From the NCBI RefSeq assembly GCF_027744825.2, contig NC_071349.1, forward strand, positions 21,013,501 to 21,077,500: a stretch of 64,000 nt of DNA. Reading direction: 5' to 3'. Origin of the DNA: Synchiropus splendidus. Its lineage: Eukaryota > Chordata > Actinopteri > Syngnathiformes > Callionymidae. Numbering within the stretch: the first letter of the stretch is position 1; the number at the start of each line of letters is the position of its first letter. A program made the position numbers and the translations under genes. Shown here piece by piece: positions 24,801 through 33,009 of the stretch. The notes beneath the pieces were generated by a model, which worked only from the letters and a program-made list of their open reading frames with translations, did not search any database and had not been told where the DNA came from.

Positions 24801-27800
24801 GGTACCTGGTACTGACGCAAGCCCAGCGTCTTGTTAGAGGAAGAGAAAGGAAGCAGACTGATCTGGTGGACACTTGACATCTCTTTTAGTTTTGTCCAAC
24901 AGATGGTCCAGGATTCCAGCCAGCTTGGACCTTCCCTTGTAATGGTCACAGTTTTGAAGGCACATGCATGGCATCTGATAGCGAGCAGCCAGTCGAGGTT
25001 GGGAACTTCACGTTTCATGTTCTCTTCCCCCTGAGTTCCATCAGAGGGAAAATGGCCGACCAACCACCAATAATTATTCTAACCTACACTGACAAACTGA
25101 CTGAGGGTGACATTGGGTCTAGAAAGAGCAAGATCTGAACCCAGTCTAAAATGCTGGTCCAAGTGGGGAGGAGATGAGGTCAGCTGCTGAAGAGAGGTCT
25201 GCGGTCGTGACTCCCCAGACGTGACTGGCACACGTGCGCACCCCTTAGTGTAAGTTCCTCGAGTGCATGGCGTTTCATTCCAGTCAGCATCTCGCTTCTA
25301 GGATTTCCGTCACAATGACGTTTGTCACTTGCACAAGCATCAAGGTTGCCACTCTGAATGACTTTCTGCAGCTCATTCTGGTTTGATCTGCCGTGTGCAA
25401 AGGTCATTTTCCCTCTCAAACTGACCGTGCTCTCAAATGCTCCGTCGGGAAGGACACTTGATCAGATGTGACCTCGACCATGAAGGCGTCAGAACCTTCT
25501 ATGATTGTGCTCTAAAGCGCTCGCTCTAATCCACAGCCATGGCTGCACTGAGCCAAGTTTCCACGCAGGTAACCGCGCTTTGCTGTCGTGACACTTTTCT
25601 TTGACAGCAGCGCACACACTGTGAGCTTCCAGCTCAGGAATTAGTCAGTACACTCTCCCTGACTGTGCCGGAACTGTGGCACCATTGCACTTCAGTGGGC
25701 GGCGATGGGACCCCCTGCTGTGTTATCAACCCTGAAGTCAGGACCAAGACTGACTTGTGTCTCCGAGCGTCCTCACTTGATGTAGCCATCGTCATAATCT
25801 ACAGGCACTGTGTGTGTGTGATGATCAAGCACATTTTTTAAATTGAAATGACTTTTGTTTAGTCCAATGGAAAGCATGTTTCAGGGGAATTATTTATGAG
25901 TGTCCCTGCAATGAGTCTCATTTGGAAATCATGAAGAGCCTTTTGGCTGGGACCCGCCCACCAGAGCTGCGCCTGGAAACCCTGTCCATGTAAACCAAAA
26001 ACAGGATCGGAGACAAACCACAACCCTGGCGGAGACCCACGCCCACCAGAAACACACCTTCGACCTTCCATCCAAGGACCCGGACACAACTCCCGCTCGC
26101 ACCCCATATTCCCAAAGTACGAGTCCAGCCCTTATCTAGAACTGGGTTCCAGAAGCCAAGCTTTGCCCGGCCGGGCTCCGTGGGTCTCCTGGCCACCAGG
26201 CGCTGGCTCCAGGCAGGGTACTCTTGATGGATCTGGACCATGCTTAGTCTGACCTCTCACCATGGGAGACCCTACGAGGAGCACTAGGCTCGTGACAAGA
26301 CACTGGAGCGCCCTGAAGAGACGATGAGATGAAGTGATGCTCCTTGGGCGAGTGTGAGCTTCCTCAACTCCCTTAACTGTGTTTGGGGCCGCTGGCTCAA
26401 CGGCTGACCTGGAGAACTGTGACGGGCTAATGGCTCGATCAGTTTGGGGAAGGACGGTGACCTCAGATTAGCACTGAACTCAGCCAGCACATTCCGTCAT
26501 CAGCTCCTGAGATGCAGATGAAACACTGGTCAGACAAAGGGCAACTACACATGTCTGAAATCATCTGTTTGTCTGGTCGCTCTGACCCAAAACGCACTTG
26601 GTCATTGAAGCCATGAATGTTGTGTCCTTCTCCACTCACCACTCACCTGTGTTGGTCGGACACATTATTAACCAACAGCAACTGTTTCGGCGTCATATTC
26701 CTTCAACATGGTCACATTCATCCTTTTCTGTTTTTCTTGAAGCCAATGAAGCATCATGGCCCCGGATCACCAAGAGTGTGTCGGATTGGAGAGACAAGAG
26801 TCCTGAGCAGGTACAGGTCGGCCTCTAGCAGAGTCAAATGTGAGAACCACAAACGGATGTCCACCTTATTCTCACATTCTTCTGAGACCAAAGTTCTTGA
26901 TGGGAAACATTTTTCTCACCTTTATTGTATCGCCAATATTATCTTGTGATTTACAGTCTAATCTGTTTTATATTGACTGCTGTTGTTGCAGTGTTGATAA
27001 ACTAGTTGACGACTCGACACTCACGACATAAACGCACATTAGGAAAACAGGATAATATTTATGGAAAAACATTCATCTTTTCAGTCATTTCCAAAGTTTT
27101 TTGGGGAGGATGCTGACTTTCCTGGTTAAATAACGGAGCAGGTGCTCGTGTTCAAAGCAACAGAGCAGCAGCTGTAACTAGGACAAGATCAGAGAGGAGT
27201 GTATCAGAGGGACGTGTGCAGAAACCTGCCCAGAATTACAGCCAATGAGGGTCATGGGCAGAAGAACCGGAGCAAGACAGCTGTGACTTGAGCAGATGAG
27301 TACGGTGGGTTGGAGGCGGGCAGTTTATGAGAGGAAAGAAAAACCTGAATCAAAATGGCTCTTTTTCAAATCAAGGTGTTGACCATGCCAAAGGCTTAGT
27401 TCAACATTGTGGTGGTGAGGACTGGGCAGCAGGGTGTAGATGTACAGCAGGTGACATCTTTATAGGGATTTGAACGTGACGTCCACGTCATAAACACCGG
27501 TTCTCTCAAAGGCGGCGTGAACTCCTCGACCCTTCTCCTCTTCCTCAGCAGCTGCCCTCCGGTTACGGCACCTACCCGAGCGCCACTCACCAGGCCACCG
27601 CTCACCACTGCTCCACCAGCTCTCTGCCCAGATCTGCACCAGGAACTCTAGGCTGGCCTCGGTCCAGTGGAAGTCCGACCTCATCTCAGCAGAGAGTGTC
27701 CAGCTCTCCCAACTCCAGCCCAGGTCCATCATTATCACATCGGGCTCACGCATGTCTCAGTCACCAGCTTTCCATTTCTGCCTTCAGGTTCTGCCAGCAC

Positions 27801-30800
27801 CTCGCAGCCCTCAGCGCTAACCACCCAGACCGAACGTACAGAGCCTCCTCCCGCTGTGGCAGTCCGCCCTTACGTCCCCGACCACCCCTCCAGACCTCAG
27901 TCGCCGAGAAAAGGACCAGCCACGATGAACAGCAGCTCCATCTACAGCATGTACCTCCAGCAGCCCCAATCCAAAAACTACGGCTCCCTCAGCAACCGGA
28001 GCACGGTCAAAGCCGGTACTGGCCAACGAATGTTCTAGGAGTGTTGAACAGTGTGACAACCACGCTGTCTTGTGCTCAGTCTATGGCAAGCCCATCCTCC
28101 CTGCGTCTTCCACTTCCCCGTCCCCGGTGCCTTTCCTGCCGGGAGGAAGCAGCAAAGTACGGGAGGACGAGAAAGAGGAAGGGAAAGGAGCAGGAGACAG
28201 GAGTGAAGGAGCCAGCGCCCCCCCACCCAGTGTGGACAACATCCCCCGTCCGCTCAGCCCCACTAAACTCACCCCTGTGGGTAAGTGAGTTACGAAATGA
28301 ACGGCCAGTGAACTCCCGGTCCTCACTTGTGCTGACGACTTTGCTGCTCACAGCTCATTCACAGCTTCGCTACCAAAGTGACAGCGACCTGGAGGTTCTG
28401 CGGCGGCGGCTCAGCAACGCTCCACGTCCCCTCAAGAAGAGGAGCTCCATCACGGAGCCCGAAGGGCCGCAGGGCCCTAACATCCAGAAGCTTCTGTATC
28501 AGAGGTCTGCGCTTCACTCACGCCACTTCGTCACCAGTCCTCACAGTGATGCCACGCTCATCTCTTGCTAGGTTCAACACACTGGCAGGAGGCATGGAGG
28601 GCGCTTCAGGTGAGGGGAGCTGCTGCGGCCGTCTTCCCTGGATGTTGGCTGAAGCTGCTCTTTGATTTCAGTCAACACATTCTACCAGCCGGAGATCCTC
28701 CTTGCAGACGTGGACAACATCCAGTCGACTGGCGGGAGCACCGAACCCCTTGAGAAACTCCCTGTGATGTCGGCTGAGGCTCAGATCTCTGACAGCCGCC
28801 GCTCCTCCCCACCCCTCAACAGCCCTGCCGTGGAAGCTGCTGTGGAGAAAAGCCAAGATTCCATTGCAAATGTGCCTCCAACACCAAAACCCCCGGAGCC
28901 CAACCCAAGTGAAGACCAGCGAGGCCCCAGTCCGGCCCAGAGCAGCGTCAGGTCCTCGCCATCACCCCCAGCTGCTCCACCGCAGCCCAAGGTGAGACAG
29001 CGTTCGCCTCAAATGAACGTGGCAGATGGATGCAAGGTTGTGTCCTGCAGGTCAAGAGAACCAACCTGAAGAAGCCGTCGTCAGATCGCAGCGGACACGG
29101 ACTGAGGGTGAAGTTCAACCCCCTGGCTCTGCTGCTGGATGCGTCCTTGGAGGGTGAATTTGATCTGGTGCAGAGAATCATATATGAGGTGTGTCGTGGG
29201 CTCCTGCATCTGAGCTCTCTGGTGCAGTGCAGTCTTGAGGATGGCTTGGTCTTGTTTGGTCAGGTGGAGAACCCCAGCATGCCCAACGATGAAGGCATCA
29301 CCCCGCTCCATAACGCAGTGTGCGCTGGTCACCACCACATCGTCAAGTTCCTGCTGGACTTTGGCGTGAATGTGAACGCAGCGGACAGCGACGGATGGTC
29401 AGTCGAGTCACTGGCCCGGTATTGCTCACGAGCACTTCAGCAAGTCTGAAGAGGATGTGATGGAGTCCACGCGCACGTGAGCTTGTTGCACTTTCGATGC
29501 AGGGCTTGACTCTTGCTCTCTCCCGTGCTGCCAGGACTCCTTTGCACTGCGCTGCCTCCTGCAACAGTGTCCATCTTTGTAAGATACTGGTGGAATCCGG
29601 TGCTGCCATTTTTGCCACGACCATCAGCGATGTGGAGACGGCAGCGGACAAGTGTGAAGAGATGGAAGAAGGGTACGCCCAGTGCTCCCAGTTCCTCTAC
29701 GGTGAGGGGCGCAGCATTGAGTGGAATCACTCCACAGGACCCAGGATGGCAGCGTTATTCAAGACTAAAATCGTCTGCTGGTGTGTGGTTGCCAGGAGTC
29801 CAGGAGAAGTTGGGCGTGATGAACAAGGGTCTGGTCTACTCACTGTGGGACTACAGCGCCCAGCAGCCAGATGAGCTGTCCTTCAGTGAGGGCGACACCA
29901 TCACCGTGCTGCGCCGCCGAGATGAAACCGAGACCGAGTGGTGGTGGGCCAAAGTCAGCGATCGCCAAGGATACGTTCCCAGAAACCTGCTGGGGGTGAG
30001 AGAAGTGACTTTGTCTGGTGACGCTGAATGATGATGGCATGCAAACAAACCCCTGGCAACACAACAAAGGAGCTGGGAACGAGAAATGCCAGGTGTTTTT
30101 TGAATGTAGGTTTTAGTGCATCAGTGCCTGTGGTTCTAGCTGCTGGATTATGTCCCTTCAGGGAGAGGGGTCGTCCGTCATTATGTTTTGGTTTGGTGTC
30201 TTCTCACAGAACTACGGAGAAGGGCCAGCATGGTAAGAATGTGATTTCACTTGTGCCGCCCAGAATTGTCAGTGAGACTCCCACAGATTTGGTGTTTTCC
30301 TGCGTGCAATGGTGCATTAACCATAAATAGCATCAAGACGAAAGTCAAAATCCAACGGTGCAGATGGAGCGTAGCCTCCTGTCTGCGGTCAGCGGCACAA
30401 ACAGTCTGTGTTCAGGTGGGGAGGGGACTGCCAGGGGGAACCTCCAGCAAACCACCTTCTCAGCAGCATGCGCCATGCGTTGGAAGCCGTGTCCGTCCCT
30501 GGTGGCGGCACATGGTCGTCCTGTATCCAGCCACCAGGATGAAGCGGAGCTAAGCATGGGGACTTCAGCACCTAACCAACCCGAACCCCGAGGGATCACC
30601 GGCCCAGGAGCCTGACTGTGTGTTGTCATTCTTGGGACCTGTTGCAGTGTGGGACTAGCCTAAGTGGTGCCTTCCACCTTGGAGCAAGTTGAATTGACCT
30701 TGTGAGCGCGCGTGTTCCAAATCACTCATGACTGCGATGGAGTCACCATCTCTCTCATCCCTCCAGCTGTATCCACGGATCAAACCCCGACAACGCACGC

Positions 30801-30808
30801 TGGCTTGA
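5277..30808 (+). CDS. ppp1r13b: ASPP1 (PPP1R13B), p53/PP1-binding ankyrin-SH3 protein, 24 coding exons
   Basis: Apoptosis-stimulating p53-binding protein and PP1 regulatory subunit. Exons: 5277-5285, 10069-10216, 12120-12227, 14254-14315, 20130-20225, 21648-21704, 21787-21907, 22545-22624, 22700-22867, 23778-23918, 24014-24191, 24455-24574, 26743-26810, 27549-27723, 27788-28015, 28080-28280, 28354-28504, 28572-28609, 28672-28991, 29051-29188, 29264-29397, 29535-29701, 29796-29995, 30767-30808. They sum to 3150 nt, or 1049 residues (human about 1090). Residues 1-88 form the ubiquitin-like domain ([11 protein letters not shown] start), about 110-330 a Gln-rich coiled coil, 331-823 a proline/serine-rich region with [12 protein letters not shown] and [15 protein letters not shown]. 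Then come the PP1-docking motif RVKF (842-845), ankyrin repeats (about 850-965) and an SH3 domain (about 975-1040) ending [13 protein letters not shown]. Ankyrin and tail residues ([19 protein letters not shown], final RTLA) choose ASPP1 over ASPP2. The least certain joins are exons 4, 12 and 13, where conservation is low but phase fits. The a/b paralogue is undecided. Confidence 0.95.
5503..5538. repeat. GC-rich tandem/palindromic duplication
   Basis: The near-palindromic GGCCCGGGGCCCCAGA unit of 16 bp occurs twice in direct order, just inside ppp1r13b intron 1. It can form GC-rich hairpins. Confidence 0.8.
9831..9857. repeat. (GT)n(GC)n alternating tract
   Basis: An alternating purine-pyrimidine run switches from GT to GC repeats. 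It is a typical Z-DNA-prone microsatellite, about 210 bp upstream of ppp1r13b exon 2. Confidence 0.9.
10217..12119 (+). other. ppp1r13b: ppp1r13b intron 2
   Basis: A 1.9-kb intron with donor GTGAGT and acceptor CCCGTCAG. No repeat or coding similarity is recognised. Confidence 0.85.
12228..14253 (+). other. ppp1r13b: ppp1r13b intron 3
   Basis: A 2.0-kb intron containing the compound CA/AT microsatellite at 13175-13253. Nothing else is recognised. Confidence 0.8.
13175..13253. repeat. Compound (CA)n-(AT)n microsatellite with inverted repeat
   Basis: About 22 CA units run into alternating AT, interrupted by GCTGC and followed by more AT. The AT part forms a perfect inverted repeat with 12-bp arms, 13219-13230 and 13232-13243, around a single T. 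This is a potential cruciform. Confidence 0.95.
14972..15039 (+). other. Exon-like segment (possible cryptic or poison exon)
   Basis: A strong polypyrimidine tract and TTTCCTCAG acceptor precede 68 nt that end at a perfect AG/GTGAGT donor. The length is not a multiple of three. If inserted between ppp1r13b exons 4 and 5, it would shift frame and meet a stop within exon 5 after about six codons. It has no protein similarity. It may be a cryptic or nonsense-mediated-decay exon, or chance. Confidence 0.25.
15379..15393. repeat. (TA)n microsatellite
   Basis: A short alternating TA run in ppp1r13b intron 4. Confidence 0.85.
15863..15887. repeat. (TG)n microsatellite
   Basis: About 12 TG units in ppp1r13b intron 4. 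Confidence 0.95.
16945..16970 (+). repeat. (GGGA)n tract, G-quadruplex-prone
   Basis: At least six GGG runs separated by single A bases, followed by further G-rich sequence. It lies about 160-180 bp upstream of the candidate alternative ppp1r13b start and could serve as an Sp/KLF/MAZ-type promoter element (inference). Confidence 0.85.
17127..17228 (+). CDS. ppp1r13b: Candidate alternative first coding exon of ppp1r13b
   Basis: An ATG in optimal Kozak context (A at -3, G at +4) starts 34 codons, [10 protein letters not shown] to ITWDSLQ, ending exactly at a CAG/GTAACT donor in phase 0. An in-frame TGA lies two codons upstream, so this ATG would be a true first start. ppp1r13b exon 5 (20130) begins in phase 0, so direct splicing would keep frame. 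The result would be a protein of about 974 residues with the coiled coil, ankyrin repeats and SH3 domain but without the ubiquitin-like N-terminus (canonical residues 1-109). Upstream DNA is G-rich with GGGA repeats and no TATA box. I do not recognise the 34 residues from any family. What is seen is the ORF, the splice signal and the phase; use as a first exon is inferred. Confidence 0.45.
18007..18026. repeat. (AAT)n microsatellite
   Basis: About six AAT/ATA units in ppp1r13b intron 4. Confidence 0.9.
20060..20077. repeat. (GT)n microsatellite
   Basis: About nine GT units, ending roughly 50 bp upstream of ppp1r13b exon 5. Confidence 0.9.
20226..21647 (+). other. ppp1r13b: ppp1r13b intron 5
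   Basis: A 1.4-kb intron between exons 5 and 6, partly AT-rich (21000-21450). No coding similarity or long repeat is seen. Confidence 0.85.
21908..22544 (+). other. ppp1r13b: ppp1r13b intron 7
   Basis: A 637-bp intron. Nothing recognisable beyond its splice sites. Confidence 0.85.
22868..23777 (+). other. ppp1r13b: ppp1r13b intron 9
   Basis: A 910-bp intron inside the coiled-coil coding region. No repeat or extra exon is recognised. Confidence 0.85.
24575..26742 (+). other. ppp1r13b: ppp1r13b intron 12
   Basis: A 2.2-kb intron that contains a decayed non-LTR retrotransposon fragment on the minus strand at about 25860-26310. The flanking parts show nothing recognisable. Confidence 0.7.
25860..26310 (-). 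mobile_element. Degenerate non-LTR retrotransposon (LINE) fragment
   Basis: The minus-strand frame at 25918-26241 contains [20 protein letters not shown] followed by VSRRS. This is the reverse-transcriptase palm segment typical of fish LINEs of the L2/Maui or related clades. Upstream on the same strand is a [14 protein letters not shown] stretch also seen in such elements. No intact flanking ORF or catalytic YxDD box follows, because the frame stops soon after. It is a short dead remnant inside ppp1r13b intron 12, in antisense orientation to the gene. The clade is uncertain. Confidence 0.75.
26811..27548 (+). other. ppp1r13b: ppp1r13b intron 13
   Basis: A 738-bp intron. Its acceptor is a tandem NAGNAG (CAGCAG) at 27546-27551. 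Nothing else is recognised. Confidence 0.8.
29996..30766 (+). other. ppp1r13b: ppp1r13b intron 23
   Basis: A 771-bp intron between the SH3 exon and the short last coding exon, which encodes the 13 C-terminal residues and the stop. No repeat is recognised. Confidence 0.85.
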
Positions 30809-32035
30809 AGCCCAGACCAGAGCCGTGTGAGCCGTGTGCGGAGGAGCAGCAGCATGGAGGCGGACGCTCCGTTCCGCTCTGCTCCGGCGTGGAAGAACAA
30901 AGAGACGGAGGCGAGCGGGGACACAGAACCAAACTCAGATGGAGCTGACTCTTGTGTTCAGGATCCAAATATATGAACTAGTTGACAGAATTGACCGCTT
31001 CACATTTGCATGACAGAGCCAGAGCCGCTCCCTTGGTTGCAGCGACAGCTGGAAGCAACAACCAAGTGTGCCTGGGTCGTCATATTCAACCCGAGTCTGA
31101 AACCTGAGCTTCAAAATAAGCAACACAAGCCGAACAAAACGTACGCTTGGCGCTCTTTTTCTTCAAGGAATACGTTTTGTCAAATCACTAGATTTTGCTC
31201 ACGGTATGCAACAGTGATGGTAACTCAGCAGCCTCGGAAGCTGGACACAAACAAATCGGTGCAATCACAGGACTTCACACATGGAACCAGGCCAGTCTTG
31301 ATCTCTGAGACAGACATGACACCTGTCTGCAGTGTGGCAATGCAAGCCAAGCTTAAAACATCACTGTTCTGTGGCGGTTCTTGCACTGAACTGGCTTCAG
31401 TCTTGGAGCTCCAGTTGCATATTGAAACGCAGATACACAGACATATCACATTTCTGAAACGACTCGTCTTTGGAAGACAACAAGAACAACGTCCAATAGT
31501 AATTCACAAAGGATTTTAATAGCCTTTGCTTATGACGGGATTATTGATGGAGGGATAAAGTAAGTCCAGGTCATTTGGTTTTGTTGAGGTTGAAGGCACA
31601 AAGCAACATCATCTTGTCAGTACTTTGTCATTGGAGGAACGGGATGACGGATTATGAGCGAGTATGGACGAAAGACAAATCACCACTTGGGCTTTCTCAA
31701 TGTTTATTTTTATTCCTCACATGACAAGAGGCACTTTCCTGAACTCACATCACAACAAACCTCTGAGTTTTGCAAGTCAAAAATGCTATGCTTTTATTTT
31801 TCTAAGCACATACTCGTATTTTCAGAGAAGTATGACGTGACACATACCATTGATGTGTCGCTCTCTGACTTTCTCGTCCAATGCTGCCACCCAGTGGCGG
31901 ACAGCGTCATGTCTGGTCTATGACGCTGAAGAAAGAGACGAGGGACGGGAATCATCGCTGTGTCTAGATGCAATGTGACATATAGCTCGTGTACAGTACT
32001 GAGAAAGAATAAAAATAAAGGTTTATTTCCAAGCA
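30809..32035 (+). other. ppp1r13b: ppp1r13b 3' UTR (predicted)
   Basis: About 1.2 kb from the stop codon to just past AATAAA at 32008-32013. A 169-codon open frame (31010-31519) lies inside it but shows no recognisable domain. I treat that frame as chance. Confidence 0.6.
32008..32013 (+). terminator. ppp1r13b: Poly(A) signal, ppp1r13b
   Basis: An AATAAA hexamer, with a second overlapping-type AATAAA shortly after, about 1.2 kb past the stop codon and before the sdsl promoter region. Confidence 0.6.
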
Positions 32036-32089
32036 AGAGCCCTTTGTATCTCGTCATCACCTTGAATCAAAGGCCTCGCCCTCAGCAGC

Positions 32090-32400
32090 ACAGGCGCGTC
32101 AGACGGCCACAGCGTCTTCTGCTTTGGACCCGCAGCTGAAGGTAACACCCACGCCTCGCTCGCACCGATCACACCCGCAGCTCGTTATTGGACCTGAAAT
32201 ACTCGGAAGGGCGCCAGTGTATAGCGAAACAAAAACAACTCTGGGTGTTTCCGGCGAGGGCGCCGTCAAAATAATGTTTACTGCCCGTTCTCAGACTCAG
32301 ACTCTCTTGTTTTGACATTCTAACCGGAAGAGGCGTAACCCTTACTACGCGGGTTCGTAGCGCATTGTATCGACTTACCGACGATGTAGCTGGTTTCTAC
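32090..32400 (+). promoter_or_regulatory. sdsl: Probable sdsl promoter and untranslated exon 1
   Basis: A moderately CpG-rich stretch contains the ETS-type motif CCGGAAG near 32325. A likely untranslated first exon ends at a consensus donor, CTAC/GTGAGT, after 32400. The first coding exon begins at an acceptor (CCCCCCCAG) at 32990 and carries 19 nt of 5' UTR, so an upstream noncoding exon is required. The proposed exon contains a minimal start-stop uORF, ATGTAG, at 32384. The transcription start is inferred, not seen. Confidence 0.45.
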
Positions 32401-32990
32401 GTGAGTAACCGTGGGAGACCGGTGCGTCGTGCACGTCACGAGGTAGCGTTAGTTAGTGTTGCTGAGTGTGTCAACAGTAGCAGCTCTTCTTCCGTCTCCA
32501 GGGTTCGAACTTGTGAGTCCTGGAAAGTGCGTCAGAGTCATGCTGTTGTTTTCCTGTTGACCTTTGCCCCGTGTACCTGGCACCTTCACTTCCTCTTTCA
32601 TCGTTCCAACTGAATCACTTCTGCTGCTACTGTCCCAGTTGTCTGTCTGTCTGTCTGTGTTCTTTCTTGCTGCCAAGTGCTCCACCGCTACACTCCTTTG
32701 ATGCGAATCCAGATCAGGTCAGTTACAGTCAGCTGTTGCCTTTCAACCCTAACGCCATGTGACTGATGCATGATTGGTTTGACAGCATGTCTTTATGCTG
32801 TGCGTCTTCATAGTCATCGCAAGAATTTGACCCCAAAACATCTTGAATGTTGTTTGAAAACATAGCTGGTCAGCGCAAACTGCAATAAATACACGTTTTT
32901 CCTCTGAAAAGGTCTGCATAACTGGACTAAATGTAAATGTTACGAGAGACGTTTCCTCGTGTGTCTGATGGATGGCGTTTTCCCCCCCAG
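32401..32990 (+). other. sdsl: sdsl 5' intron (predicted)
   Basis: A 590-bp stretch between the proposed untranslated exon and the acceptor at 32990. It contains a short TCTG run near 32640. Nothing else is recognised. Confidence 0.4.
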
Positions 32991-33009
32991 ATAGCACCGG
33001 GTGCTCATC

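Noticed and set aside
27696..28571. 291-codon + strand open frame
   Set aside because: It crosses exons and introns of ppp1r13b in another reading frame. The spliced ASPP1 frame is clearly the conserved one.
32500..32512. GGGTTCGAAC resembling a tRNA T-loop
   Set aside because: The arms do not pair as a T-stem and no acceptor stem or anticodon arm is present around it.
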